From MFAQ01 sp964429015 (GTDB lineage Bacteria > Patescibacteriota > Microgenomatia > UBA1400 > MFAQ01): 64,000 nt of DNA. The notes beneath the pieces were generated by a model, which ran no database searches, was not told the origin of the DNA, and saw only the letters and a list, made by a program, of their open reading frames with translations. The number at the start of each line of letters is the position of its first letter. Within the stretch, counting starts at the first letter, position 1. This document shows positions 15,158-25,100 of this stretch, piece after piece. The stretch covers positions 1-64,000 of the forward strand of contig CAYSAM010000001.1 in assembly GCA_964429015.1 (NCBI GenBank). The letters run 5' to 3'. A program made the position numbers and the translations under genes.

Positions 15158-15236
15158 TATCATTCGTTTTGAGTAGCCAATATTAAAAAAATCAAAGTAC
15201 AAAAACTCGAAAAATCAAAATGAGGAGTTTATTTGT

Positions 15237-15280
15237 ATAGATTGCCGCGGCCGACCTAAAGTCGGGCCTCGCAATGACGG
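15237..15280. repeat. Family-2 repeat (GATTGC ... GCAATGACG)
   Basis: An imperfect palindrome with inner arms GCCGACCT/AGTCGGGC and outer arms GATTGC/GCAATG. Copies at 17938, 39944, 40618, 46112, 52690 and 60573. The rest of 15181-15512 holds two family-1 repeats and no gene that I can support. Confidence 0.65.
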
Positions 15281-15386
15281 AGGGAAGAATTCGTTTCTTT
15301 TGACCTGCTCGTATGCGTTTACTTTTTGGACAGGGGTAAGCCTATGGCGAGCAGATTAAAGGAAAGGAGAAAGTGGAGTTTACTTT

Positions 15387-15416
15387 ATGGATTCCCGATC
15401 AGGTCGGGAATGACAG
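15387..15416. repeat. Family-1 repeat (GATTCCCG ... CGGGAATGACAG)
   Basis: REP-like palindrome ATTCCCG/CGGGAAT followed by GACAG. Other copies: 14357-14385, 15425-15484, 33442-33470, 47927-47955, 55029-55052. Confidence 0.7.
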
Positions 15417-15424
15417 TGGGATTT

Positions 15425-15484
15425 TATGGATTCCTGGTCAAGCTCGCCTCGCTGAAGCTACGTCGAAGCGGGCCAGGAATGACA
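15425..15484. repeat. Family-1 repeat, long-loop copy
   Basis: GGATTCCTGG pairs with CCAGGAAT; a 40-bp inner part has its own inverted repeat around GAAGCTACGTCGAAGC. Confidence 0.6.
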
Positions 15485-15512
15485 GGTTGTTTTTGGGTTT
15501 ATAGCATCGCTA

Positions 15513-16727
15513 CTATAGGATTCCAAGTTCCTTGGCGACCTTATCAAAGGCTTTTATACCAAGATCTAGGTCTTCTTTGGTATGTGTGGCTGAGGGCATG
15601 ACTCTAATACGGGCTTTGCCTTTTGCTACCATGGGAAAAAGAATGGGAGTGGCAAAAACGCCTTCTTCAAAAAGACGCTGGCTAAACTTGCGCGCAAGAT
15701 CTTCGTCGCCAATCATGACTGGAGTAATGGGTGTTTCTGTGACACCGGTGTTGAAACCTAAACCTTGAAAGGCTTTCTTGAGATAATCGGCGTTTTGCCA
15801 GAGGGACTTAACCAAATCGTTTGAGGTACTAAGAATGTTTACCGCTTCGATGAGAGCTGCGGTATCTGGAATAGAAAGCCCTGTAGAAAAAGCAAAGGGG
15901 CGAGCTTTTTGTTTGTAAAATTCGATAAGTTTGGTGCTGCCAGCAAGGCAACCACCAATAACACCAAGAGCTTTGGAAAGGGTGCCTACTTCAATATCGA
16001 CTTGGCCATGAAGATGAAAGTGATCAACAATTCCCCCACCGCTTTCACCTAAAACGCCTTCACCATGGGCATCGTCGACCATAGTAAGAGCATTGTATTG
16101 TTTGGCTAGCTTAACTATTTCTGGTAATGGGGCAATGTCACCATCCATGCTAAAGACTCCGTCTGTAATAACGAGAATTGTTTTGTCGGTTCCATCCACT
16201 CTCTTAACTGTGTCTCTTATAGTGGTGGCTTCGATAAGTTTGGTGGCCAGATCTGCCATGTTATTGTGAGCATAGACAAACTTGGTTTGGACTTGGGACA
16301 AGCGAACAGCATCGATGATGCTAGCATGATTAAGTTCGTCACTTATGACGATGTCCTCTTTATCTAAAATAGTTTGAACTGCGATAAGGTTAGCGACAAA
16401 ACCACTTTGAACAACCATAACTGACTCAACTTTTTTGAAGTTGGCAAGCTCTTTTTCTAGTTTTTCGTGGAGAATGGAGTTGCCAGATAAAGCCCTGACA
16501 GCACCAGTACCAACACCGTATTCTTGAACGGCCTCGATAGCTGCTTCCATAACTTGGGGGTGAGAGGCTAAACCAAGATAATTATTGGAGCAGAGATTGA
16601 GGACTTTTTTACCGTCGACGGTAAACCAAGGCCCTTGTGGAGAGGAAACAGTTTTGTAATTTTTGTAACTACCTGTGGACTTGAGCTGGTCTACGGCAGT
16701 ATAAATTTTGTCTAGTGGGCTTATCAT
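15513..16727 (-). CDS. kbl: AONS-family acyltransferase (2-amino-3-ketobutyrate CoA ligase-like)
   Basis: 404 residues, full length for the alpha-oxoamine synthase family of PLP enzymes. Key parts: substrate loop NNYLGLASHP near 49-58, GTGAVRALSGN near 73-83, NHASIIDAVRLS near 134, VDDAHGEGVLG near 218 (Asp holding the pyridine ring) and the Schiff-base lysine in GTLSKALGVIGG near 248. These enzymes join an acyl-CoA to an amino acid with loss of CO2 or CoA; family members include Kbl, BioF and serine palmitoyltransferase, and the exact substrate is not decided by these motifs. No biotin or threonine-pathway genes lie nearby. No Shine-Dalgarno; TAAACT lies 5 bases before the ATG. Confidence 0.85.
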   Translation of the reverse strand: MISPLDKIYTAVDQLKSTGSYKNYKTVSSPQGPWFTVDGKKVLNLCSNNYLGLASHPQVMEAAIEAVQEYGVGTGAVRALSGNSILHEKLEKELANFKKVESVMVVQSGFVANLIAVQTILDKEDIVISDELNHASIIDAVRLSQVQTKFVYAHNNMADLATKLIEATTIRDTVKRVDGTDKTILVITDGVFSMDGDIAPLPEIVKLAKQYNALTMVDDAHGEGVLGESGGGIVDHFHLHGQVDIEVGTLSKALGVIGGCLAGSTKLIEFYKQKARPFAFSTGLSIPDTAALIEAVNILSTSNDLVKSLWQNADYLKKAFQGLGFNTGVTETPITPVMIGDEDLARKFSQRLFEEGVFATPILFPMVAKGKARIRVMPSATHTKEDLDLGIKAFDKVAKELGIL

Positions 16728-16751
16728 AACTTAGTTTAGCATCCTAGAGGC

Positions 16752-16781
16752 AAAAAAAAGCTCACCGGTAAGGGTGAGCTT
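16752..16781 (-). terminator. Intrinsic terminator, minus strand
   Basis: GCTCACC / GGTGAGC stem followed by eight T on the minus strand, ending the gene at 16803-17348. It lies 25 bases before the AONS-family start. Confidence 0.85.
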
Positions 16782-16802
16782 GGGAATGACATAATAGGTT
16801 GA

Positions 16803-17348
16803 TCATTTTTTCTCCGGATATTTTTTTGAAGTTAACAAAGCATGGTGAGGCATTTTTTTCATAGCTGTTGTGATAGCACTAACATTTTCTGAGCGAATTG
16901 GATCGTCTGCAGACTCTACCAAAACTGCGCACTCATGGAGAGTGTACTGAGTAGTTTTGAGTGGTGCTGCAAGTGCGACAGCAGCCTTTACTGGTCCTTG
17001 ATATTCGGTAACGGTGCCATTGTGTCTGTTAAAAGGGCTGAAATTTTGCAATAAAAGAGCTGAGTAGAAAAAAGTAGGAAAAGTTTTTGTAGAGTGATGG
17101 ATGGCAAGCAATTTGCTTTTGCCACCATAGTAAAAACTAAGTTTTCTTTTTGCTTCTCCAAAGTCTATCGGCTCTGCAAAGGTAGCAACAAAAGTAAGAT
17201 AGTTTTTGGTATCTGACTTGATAACATTTACGTCACTTGCTGTGGGAAACTGTTTTTTGAAGTTTTTAAGTTGGTCCGCAGCGGTTCCGTGCTTAACAAA
17301 AACATGGGCGATAAAAAAATACTGAGGCTTTTCTAGTTTTGATATCAA
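16803..17348 (-). CDS. Orphan protein, 181 residues
   Basis: Start is a TTG at 17348 supported by AGGAG 6 bases upstream; there is no nearby ATG. A TATAAT lies at 17377-17382 on the minus strand. The protein is soluble and moderately basic, with no recognised family (MISKLEKPQYFFIAHVFVKHG ...). It looks like a stand-alone transcript inserted between the ribosomal operon and the AONS-family gene, with a terminator on each side. Confidence 0.65.
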   Translation of the reverse strand: MISKLEKPQYFFIAHVFVKHGTAADQLKNFKKQFPTASDVNVIKSDTKNYLTFVATFAEPIDFGEAKRKLSFYYGGKSKLLAIHHSTKTFPTFFYSALLLQNFSPFNRHNGTVTEYQGPVKAAVALAAPLKTTQYTLHECAVLVESADDPIRSENVSAITTAMKKMPHHALLTSKKYPEKK

Positions 17349-17395
17349 AGTAAACTCCTATGGAAGATTTTGATATATTATACTAAAGATCTACA

Positions 17396-17427
17396 AAAAG
17401 TCCCGCTTGTGCGGGACTTTTTTGTGT
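17396..17427 (-). terminator. Terminator of the rpoB-rpsG operon
   Basis: AAAAAGTCCCGC, loop, GCGGGACTTTTTT: a symmetric stem that can act on both strands, 18 bases after the rpsG stop. Confidence 0.85.
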
Positions 17428-17444
17428 AGATTAGGTTTTTTTGG

Positions 17445-17921
17445 TTACCATCTAAAATGAGCAAAAGCTTTATTCGCTTCAGCCATTTTGTGAGTATCTA
17501 GTTTCTTTTTGATAGCGGCACCGGCGTTTTCGTGAGCTTCTACAGCTTCAGCGGCGATCTTTTCTGCTAAAGTGCGGTAAGGATTGGCACCACGAGCTTT
17601 GGCAGCGTTTAGGAGCCAGCGAATAGCTAGAGAGTTGCGGCGCTCAGGACGGATAGGAGTAGGAACTTGGTATGAAGCTCCACCGACACGTCGAGAACGG
17701 ACTTCGATGGTTGGTTTGATGTTCTCTAAGGATTCGGTTAGGAAGTCGATACCGCTCTTGCCTGTTTGCTCGGCAATGATTTCGATAGCTCTATAAACTT
17801 GTTTGGCAGCAACAGATTTTTTGCCTTCGAGCATGCAGCCATTGATAAGCTTGGCTACCAACTCACTGTCGTAAATGGCATCGTACTGGATTTTTTTGGC
17901 TGGGGTTTTTTTTGATCTCAT
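17445..17921 (-). CDS. rpsG: 30S ribosomal protein S7
   Basis: 158 residues, normal length (about 156). The S7 hallmarks are present: LINGCMLEGKKSVA near the start, the loop VRSRRVGGASYQVPTPIRPERR that contacts 16S rRNA, and the C-terminal helix KKLDTHKMAEANKAFAHFRW. S7 nucleates assembly of the 30S head. It is the last gene of rpoB-rpoC-rpsL-rpsG; fusA and tuf, which usually follow, are absent here. No Shine-Dalgarno sequence precedes the ATG. A family-2 repeat separates it from rpsL. Confidence 0.97.
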   Translation of the reverse strand: MRSKKTPAKKIQYDAIYDSELVAKLINGCMLEGKKSVAAKQVYRAIEIIAEQTGKSGIDFLTESLENIKPTIEVRSRRVGGASYQVPTPIRPERRNSLAIRWLLNAAKARGANPYRTLAEKIAAEAVEAHENAGAAIKKKLDTHKMAEANKAFAHFRW

Positions 17922-17937
17922 GTTTTGTTTTTATTTG

Positions 17938-17980
17938 TATAGATTGCTTTGTCGGCTATCGCCTCCTCGCAATGACGAGG
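17938..17980. repeat. Family-2 repeat inside the ribosomal operon
   Basis: AGATTGC ... CGCAATGACGAGG lies in the 60-bp gap between rpsL and rpsG, so it is transcribed with them. Confidence 0.65.
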
Positions 17981-17981
17981 A

Positions 17982-18401
17982 TTATTTTTTGGCGCTAGGG
18001 CGTTTTGAGCCGTACTTGCTTCTACTGGTGCGGCGTTTTTCGATACCACCGGTGTCTAATTTACCTCTGACAATGTGGTATTTGACACCTGGAAGATCTC
18101 GGACGCGACCGCCACGAATAAGAACGATACTGTGTTCGGCCAAGTTGTGACCCTCGCCCATGATGTAAGCAGTAACTTCTTGTTTGTTACTAAGACGGAC
18201 ACGAGCAATTTTTCGCAAAGCGGAGTTTGGCTTTTTGGGGGTCATGGTTTTGACCTGAAGACAGACACCAGCTTTTTGAGGACTGACAGTGGCCACCATG
18301 CGGCGTTTGATAGAGTTAAAACTACGGCGAAGAGCAGTGGTTTTTACTTTTGCGGTGTTACTGTGACGACCGTGTTTGATGAGTTGGTTGGTTGTAGGCA
18401 T
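17982..18401 (-). CDS. rpsL: 30S ribosomal protein S12
   Basis: 139 residues, slightly longer than the usual 124. Contains the conserved decoding-site loops KTMTPKKPNSALRKIARVRLS and GEGHNLAEHSIVLIRGGRVRDLPGVKYHIVRG; the lysines of these loops are the classic streptomycin-resistance positions and look wild type. The protein monitors codon-anticodon pairing in the A site. It lies 19 bases downstream of rpoC, without a Shine-Dalgarno sequence. Confidence 0.97.
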   Translation of the reverse strand: MPTTNQLIKHGRHSNTAKVKTTALRRSFNSIKRRMVATVSPQKAGVCLQVKTMTPKKPNSALRKIARVRLSNKQEVTAYIMGEGHNLAEHSIVLIRGGRVRDLPGVKYHIVRGKLDTGGIEKRRTSRSKYGSKRPSAKK

Positions 18402-18420
18402 ATTTAACTTGTGTATTTTA

Positions 18421-21400
18421 TCAGATATTTTCGATTCGTGCCCTAGAAGGACTGGTGGGGACTAAGCGTCCAATAATAACGTTTTCCTTCATACCCACGA
18501 GATGATCGATTTTGCCTTGAACTGCAGCATCGGTTAGGACACTAGTTGTATCTTGGAAAGAAGCGGCAGACAACCAACTATCGGTGTGAAGAGCAGCACG
18601 GATGGTACCAAGGATTAGGTTGGTAGCGGTAGCTGGCTCACCACCCTGAGCAATGATGGCTTCATTGACAAGCTCGTAGCCTCCACGACTAATAACGTCG
18701 CCGGCAACTAAACTGGTGTCACCGAGTGTGTCGACACGGACGTAGTCACACATCTTGCGGACAATGACCTCGAAGTGTTTATCGTGGATACCAATACCCT
18801 GGGACTCGTAGATGTTCTGGATTTCACCGATGAGGTAATTTTGAGCGGAACGCAAGCCTTTGATTTTGAGAAGCATTTTGACATCAACTCCACCAGCGGC
18901 GAGCTGAGTACCGATAGCGACCAAGTCTCCATCTTCGACCTTGAGAGGCATAGCGAGAGGAACCAAGTATTCTTTGCGATCTTCTTTTTTGCCACCTGGG
19001 GTGATGGTAACCAAGTTTCCATTGTCGGTTTCGACAACTTTGACCTTACCAGACACTTCGGCGATAGGAGCGGCGAGCTTGGGTTGGCGAACTTCGAAAA
19101 GCTCGGTAACGCGAGGTAGACCTTGAGTAACGTCGACACCTGCGACACCTCCTGAGTGCTTGGTACGCATAGTTAGCTGTGTTCCTGGCTCACCAATGGA
19201 CTGGGCAGCAACGACGCCTACTGGATCACCAATGACAGCTTGCTGATTGTTGGCTAGATTGGTGCCATAACACTTGGCACAGAGTCCGAAGCGGAGTTTA
19301 CAGGTAAGAGGAGAGCGAACTTCGACTTCTTTGACACCAGACTTGACGATTTCAGCAGCGATTTCCTCAGTAATGGTTTCACCAGCTTCGACAAGAGTTT
19401 TGTGACCTTCTGGGTTGACGACTTTTTTGGCGGCATAACGATAGGTAATTCTCTTTTCGAAAGTTTTACCACGATCACCTTCGGTGGAAATAGTGATGAA
19501 TTCTTCGGTACCACAATCTTCGGCTCTAATAATAGCGTCGTGACTGACGTCGACAAGACGACGAGTAAGATAACCAGCGTCTGCTGTACGAAGAGCGGTG
19601 TCGGTAAGACCTTTTCGGGAACCTCTGATGGAAGAAACGTACTCAAAGACAGAAAGACCTTCACGGAAGTTACCTTTGGTAGGTAATTCAACGAGATTAC
19701 CAAGAGGGTCAGTGTTAATACCACGCATAGCGGAGAGCTGTTTGATGGTGTTTTTGGTAATACGTCCCATTCCGGTGTCGATAATTAAACGAATTGGGTT
19801 ATCGGCAGAGAAAGTTTGCCAGGTAAGCTCAGCGAGTTCATCAGCAGTATCCATCCACATTTGAATAACGGAGCGTTTTCTTTCTTCGTTGGTAATTAAA
19901 CCAAGGTTATAACTGTTTTCAATTTCTTTGGCTTTTTTGTTACCTTCTTCAATGAAGTTGGCTTTGTCGGCGTAAAGTTCGTTGTCGGAAACGGCGAAGG
20001 AAAGACCAGAAGTAGTGGCATAACTAAAACCAATGTTCTTGACACCATCGACTAACTTAACAACTTGTTTGACGCTTAGTTCTCTGATGGCCTTGTGGAA
20101 CATGGCAGAGATTTCTTTACGAGGTAAGTTGTGATTAATGAAACTCCACTCTTTGGGAAGCATTTGATTGAAGATAATGCGACCTGCTGTGGTTTCGGTT
20201 AGCTCTTGAGAGTCTGGAGTGCGGCGAACGGAGATGAGTTGACGCTCGGAGATGGCGTTATTTTGAGCAGCGGTAATTGCCTCAGCTTCGGAACCAAAAG
20301 GCATGGGGTACTTAGGAAGTTTTTCGTCTACTGAAGTTAAGTAGTAAACACCGATAGCCATTTCTTTGGAGTCTGGAATAGAAACTGGGTTTCCGGCAGA
20401 AGGCTTAACTAAGTTGTTTTGAGGCAACATGAATTTTTTGGCTTCTTGAATAGCTTTTTTGGTTAAAGGAACGTGAACTGCCATTTGGTCACCATCGAAG
20501 TCAGCGTTGAAACCACCACAGACAACAGGGTGTAAGCGGATAGCGGCACCGTCGACTAAAACTGGCCAGAAAGCTTGGATAGAAAGTTTGTGCAGGGTCG
20601 GAGCACGGTTTAGAAGAACTGGGTGTTTTTTGGTGATGTTTTCCAAGATATCAAAAACTTCTGGTTGTCTTTTTTCGATTAAAGACTTGGCAGCTTTGAC
20701 GTTTGGAGCTAAATCTTGTTTGATAAGCTCGTGAAGTACAAAAGGCTTAAACATTTCCAAAGCCATGTCTTTTGGTAAACCACATTGGTTGAGTTTGAGC
20801 TCTGGTCCAACGACGATAACGGAACGACCGGAGTAGTCAACACGTTTTCCTAGTAGATTTTGGCGGAAACGACCTTGTTTACCTCTTAACATGTCAGAAA
20901 GGGACTTAAGGGTTTTGCCTGTTCGAGAGCGGCGTGAAGAACGAGCTTGGGAAGAGTCGATAAGAGAGTCGACAGCTTCTTGCAACATGCGTTTTTCGTT
21001 TCTTAAAATAATTTCTGGAGCACCAAGATCGATAAGATGTTTGAGACGGTTGTTGCGGTTTATGACACGGCGGTAAAGATCGTTGAGATCGGAAGCAGCA
21101 AAACGACCACCAGAAAGCTGGACCATAGGACGAAGATCTGGAGGGATAACAGGGAGAGTTTGGACGATCATCCACTCTGGTTTGATTTTGGAATCGAGCA
21201 AACCACGAACAACTTGAAGGCGCTTGACAGCTCTGAGGCGTTTGGCTTCGGAGTTACTAGTCATGTCTTCTTTGAGTTTTATTCCAAGTGATTCGAGATC
21301 AATTCTCTTAAGAGCTTCTAATAAACTTTCGGAACCCATGCCAGCGGTGAGCCAGTCGACGAGATCGTACTCGGCGAGTTTGGCGTACTCTGAATCGGAA

Positions 21401-22128
21401 ATCAAAGAGTTAACATTGATTCTTTCAACTAAAGAGCTTAACTTACCAAAGATTTCTTCGGTAAAAGCAATTTCCATAACCATTTGCTCGCGCAAATTAG
21501 CAATTTTTTGCTTGTAATCTTGTTTTAGTTTTTCTGATTTTAGTTCTAGTTCGTCTTTGACTTTGATTTTTTTCTTGAGAGCACTGACTTCTTTTTCACC
21601 TTTGTCTTTGAGCTCTTCAATTTGTTTGTCGTAACTTTCGCGAACTTCGGTGAGTTTAACTTCGGTCTTTTCCTTGATACTGTTTAGAGATTTTTCTCTA
21701 GCTTCTTCGTCGACACCCATAACTAGGTACTTACTGAAGTAGATAACTGAAGTAAGAGCTTTGGGAGAAATATCTAGAAGTAAAGAAAGTTTACTTGGAG
21801 CACCTTTGAAAAACCAAACGTGGGCAACTGGAGCAGCAAGCTCGATGTGACCCATACGCTCACGACGAACGCGGCTTAAAGTGACTTCGACACCACACTT
21901 GTCACAAACAATACCTTTGAAGCGGACGCGTTTGTACTTACCACAGTAACATTCCCAGTCCTTGACGGGACCAAAAATGCGCTCACAAAACAAACCATCT
22001 TTTTCTGGCTTTTGAGTTCGATAGTTAATGGTTTCTGGCTTGGTTACTAGACCGTAAGACCATTTCCTGACATCTTCAGGACTGGCGAGTCTAATTTGCA
22101 AACCTGTGAAATCGACAATATTATTCAT
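18421..22128 (-). CDS. rpoC: DNA-directed RNA polymerase beta' subunit
   Basis: 1235 residues. N-terminal zinc ribbon CYCGKYKRVRFKGIVCDKCG (about 60-79), the active-site motif NADFDGDQMAVHVPL with three metal-binding Asp, and the trigger-loop/bridge regions (VGVVAAQSIGEPGTQLTMRTKHSGG) are all visible. Between about 140 and 270 there is a charged coiled-coil segment (KEKTEVKLTEVRESYDKQIEELKDKGEKEVS) that looks like an insertion in the clamp region. It pairs with RpoB to form the catalytic core. It follows rpoB after 23 bases in one operon; no Shine-Dalgarno. Confidence 0.98.
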   Translation of the reverse strand: MNNIVDFTGLQIRLASPEDVRKWSYGLVTKPETINYRTQKPEKDGLFCERIFGPVKDWECYCGKYKRVRFKGIVCDKCGVEVTLSRVRRERMGHIELAAPVAHVWFFKGAPSKLSLLLDISPKALTSVIYFSKYLVMGVDEEAREKSLNSIKEKTEVKLTEVRESYDKQIEELKDKGEKEVSALKKKIKVKDELELKSEKLKQDYKQKIANLREQMVMEIAFTEEIFGKLSSLVERINVNSLISDSEYAKLAEYDLVDWLTAGMGSESLLEALKRIDLESLGIKLKEDMTSNSEAKRLRAVKRLQVVRGLLDSKIKPEWMIVQTLPVIPPDLRPMVQLSGGRFAASDLNDLYRRVINRNNRLKHLIDLGAPEIILRNEKRMLQEAVDSLIDSSQARSSRRSRTGKTLKSLSDMLRGKQGRFRQNLLGKRVDYSGRSVIVVGPELKLNQCGLPKDMALEMFKPFVLHELIKQDLAPNVKAAKSLIEKRQPEVFDILENITKKHPVLLNRAPTLHKLSIQAFWPVLVDGAAIRLHPVVCGGFNADFDGDQMAVHVPLTKKAIQEAKKFMLPQNNLVKPSAGNPVSIPDSKEMAIGVYYLTSVDEKLPKYPMPFGSEAEAITAAQNNAISERQLISVRRTPDSQELTETTAGRIIFNQMLPKEWSFINHNLPRKEISAMFHKAIRELSVKQVVKLVDGVKNIGFSYATTSGLSFAVSDNELYADKANFIEEGNKKAKEIENSYNLGLITNEERKRSVIQMWMDTADELAELTWQTFSADNPIRLIIDTGMGRITKNTIKQLSAMRGINTDPLGNLVELPTKGNFREGLSVFEYVSSIRGSRKGLTDTALRTADAGYLTRRLVDVSHDAIIRAEDCGTEEFITISTEGDRGKTFEKRITYRYAAKKVVNPEGHKTLVEAGETITEEIAAEIVKSGVKEVEVRSPLTCKLRFGLCAKCYGTNLANNQQAVIGDPVGVVAAQSIGEPGTQLTMRTKHSGGVAGVDVTQGLPRVTELFEVRQPKLAAPIAEVSGKVKVVETDNGNLVTITPGGKKEDRKEYLVPLAMPLKVEDGDLVAIGTQLAAGGVDVKMLLKIKGLRSAQNYLIGEIQNIYESQGIGIHDKHFEVIVRKMCDYVRVDTLGDTSLVAGDVISRGGYELVNEAIIAQGGEPATATNLILGTIRAALHTDSWLSAASFQDTTSVLTDAAVQGKIDHLVGMKENVIIGRLVPTSPSRARIENI

Positions 22129-22151
22129 TTTTTTCGGTTTGTTTTGTTTAA

Positions 22152-25100
22152 TTACTGATTATCTAAATCTGGGTTGATGTCCCCTGCTTCGGCTGATTCT
22201 TCGGTGAGTTCGTCGATGACTTCGTCACCATTTTCGTCTTCTTCTTCGAAAGTGGTAGCTTTTAGCTCATCTGAGATAGAAGTAGCTTCTGCTAATTCGG
22301 CGGCTATATCGGGCTTAACTGCGGTCATGTCTTCTGGGGCGGTAACTATGGAGCCAGTTGGAACAACAGCCAAACAGAGTGAGTTGAGCTCTTTTACTAA
22401 GACCTTAAAGGACTCAGGAATAGAGGACATAGGAATGGTTTCACCCTTGACGATAGCTTCGAAAGCCTTGGCACGACCAACGACGTCGTCGGACTTGAGA
22501 GTAAGCATTTCTTGGAGAGAGTAAGCGGCTTTGTGTGCTTCCAAAGCCCAGACTTCCATTTCTCCCAAACGCTGTCCACCCATTTGAGCTTTACCACCGA
22601 GAGGTTGTTGAGTAACTAAGGAGTAAGGACCAATTGAACGTGCGTGGGTCTTGTCCTCCACCATGTGATTTAACTTGATGATGTAGCCTACACCAACAGC
22701 ACATTCTTGTGCAAAAGGCTCACCAGTACGACCGTCGTAAAGCTGGGACTTGCCTGTGACAGGAAGACCTGCTTCTTTGAGAGCACTGACCATTTTGTCT
22801 TCGGTGATTTTTTCAAAGACAGGGACGGAGTATTTTTTACCGAGAACTTCACCAGCGAATCCTAGCTGAGCTTCCAAGAGCTGACCCAAGTTCATACGGG
22901 CAAGAACGGAAAGTGGGGAAATAATGATGTCGATTGGGCGACCGTCGGCAAGGTGAGGCATGTCGGCTTCGGAAACAATTTTACTGATAACACCTTTGTT
23001 ACCATGACGTCCTGCAACTTTGTCACCAACAGTGATTTTACGAAGCTGGGCTACCTTGACTTTGATTTGTTTGATGACACCAGCATCTAGTTCGTCACCA
23101 TCTTCTCTATTTAAAATGCGGACAGAAACGACAACACCTTGGTCACCGTGAGGAAGTCTTAAGGAAGTGTCGCGAACTTCACGAGCCTTTTCTCCGAAGA
23201 TAGCTCTTAGAAGACGCTCTTCTGCGGTGAGTTCAGTTTCTCCTTTGGGGGCGATTTTACCGACCAAAATATCATTTGGACCAACAACAGAACCAATGGC
23301 AATAACACCATCATCACCAAGATTTCTCAAATCAATTTCGGAGACGTTCGGAATATCGCGAGTAAGTTCTTCATCACCGAGTTTGGTGTTCATAACATCA
23401 CAAGTATGTTCGTGAATGTGAATAGAAGACAAAAGATCTTCGCGGACAGCACGATCGGAAACAACGATGGCGTCTTCGTAACCTAGACCTTCAAAAGCGG
23501 CGTAGGCAATAAGCATGTTTTGACCAAGAGCTAGTTCGCCATCTTGGGCAGCAGGACCGTTGATGATGAGGTCGCCTTTCTTGAGTTTGTCACCAACGTT
23601 TACAGCGGGATGTTGATCGTAGCAAGTGTCTTGAGAAGAGTTGTGGTATTTGCGGAGATTGTAGGTAACAAGATCTTTGTTGACTTCGACAAATCCGTAG
23701 TCATAAGGAGAAACTAAGGTTGAGGCTTTGGCGATATCGTCTTTACCTATTTTGACAGTGACGTGGTTACCATCAACAGAGATAACTTCGCCATCAAAAT
23801 CGGACATAACAACCCAACCCATGGCTTGAGCAGCAACACCTTCCATACCAGTACCGACAATAGGAGCAGCGGGCTTGACCAGAGGTAGAGCCTGAGTAAG
23901 ATGGTGAGTACCCATGAGGGCACGAGTACCTTCGTCTTGTTGAACAAAAGGAATAAGGGCGGCCGAGGTGCCAAGAACTTGGCGAGGACTAACGTCGATG
24001 TATTGGACTTTGTCGATATCGGCTTCGATAAACTTACCTTGGTAGCGAACTGGAACCCATTGTTGGGTAATAGTGTCGCCATCGCGGCCTATTTCGGAGT
24101 GGGTAATGTAGGCATTTTCTTCATCATCGGCAGCGAGATAAATAATTTCGGTACCAACTTGATAGGAAACTTTTCCACCTTTAGTAACTTTTTCGACTTT
24201 GAGATAAGGAGACTCTAGGAAACCAAACTCATTGACGCGGGTATAGAGAGCAAGATAGGTAACCAAACCAATGTTTGGACCTTCTGGGGAACGAACTGGA
24301 CAAATTCTACTGTATTGAGAAGAGTGAATGTCACGCATGGAGAAACTAGCTCTTTCTCTTGTTATACCACCAGGTCCCATAACAGAAACACGGCGAAGGT
24401 TATCGATTTCGGATAAGGGATTGACCTGATCGAGAATGGAACTTAGTCTATTGCGGCGGAAGAATTCGGTAATGGAGGAAATAATAGGACGAGGATTAAC
24501 AAAAGCAGCTGGAGTAGGAAGTTCGTCTGGCTTAGCAAGTGACATTTTTTCCTTGATAGAGCGCTCTAAACGAAGAAGACCTGCCTTAAAGGAAGTTTGG
24601 TTGACTAGCTCACCAACACAACGAAGACGGCGATTGGCCAAGTGATCGATGTCATCGATTTTACCGTGACCGTTTTGAAGACCAATGAGATAACGAACAA
24701 CACCAATAAAGTCATCATTACTCAAAGTGATGTGTTGTTTGTCGACGGGAGTACTAATGCTTAGTTTGCGATTCATTTTGTAACGACCAACCAAACCAAG
24801 GTTGTAGCGGCGAGCATCGAAGAACATTTGATGAAGGAGGGCTTTGGCGTTATCGAGAACAGCTGGCTCACCAGGGCGAACTTTTTGATAGAACTCAAGA
24901 AGTGCTTCTTCGGTAGAGGTGGTGGAGTCTTTTAAAAGAGTGGTAGCAATATATTTGTGGTCTTTATCAGTATCAACATCGTTGAAGAGAGCTAGGATGT
25001 CGTCATTACTGGTATAACCAAGAGCGCGAATGAGGGTGGTGGCAGAAACTTTGCGGTGACGATCGATACGGACGGAGATGTGATCATTTCTGGAAACGAG

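Larger units (their letters stand above)
14398..15180 (+). mobile_element. Single-gene cassette 4
   Basis: Left arm 14398-14413 perfect; right arm 15165-15180 has one change (GTAGCC for GTATCC). The 5' hairpin is GGGTT/AACCC (14413-14437). The 76-bp spacer before it contains a family-1 repeat. After the right arm the usual spacer sequence begins but is interrupted by a family-2 repeat at 15237, where a next left arm would be expected. Confidence 0.6.
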
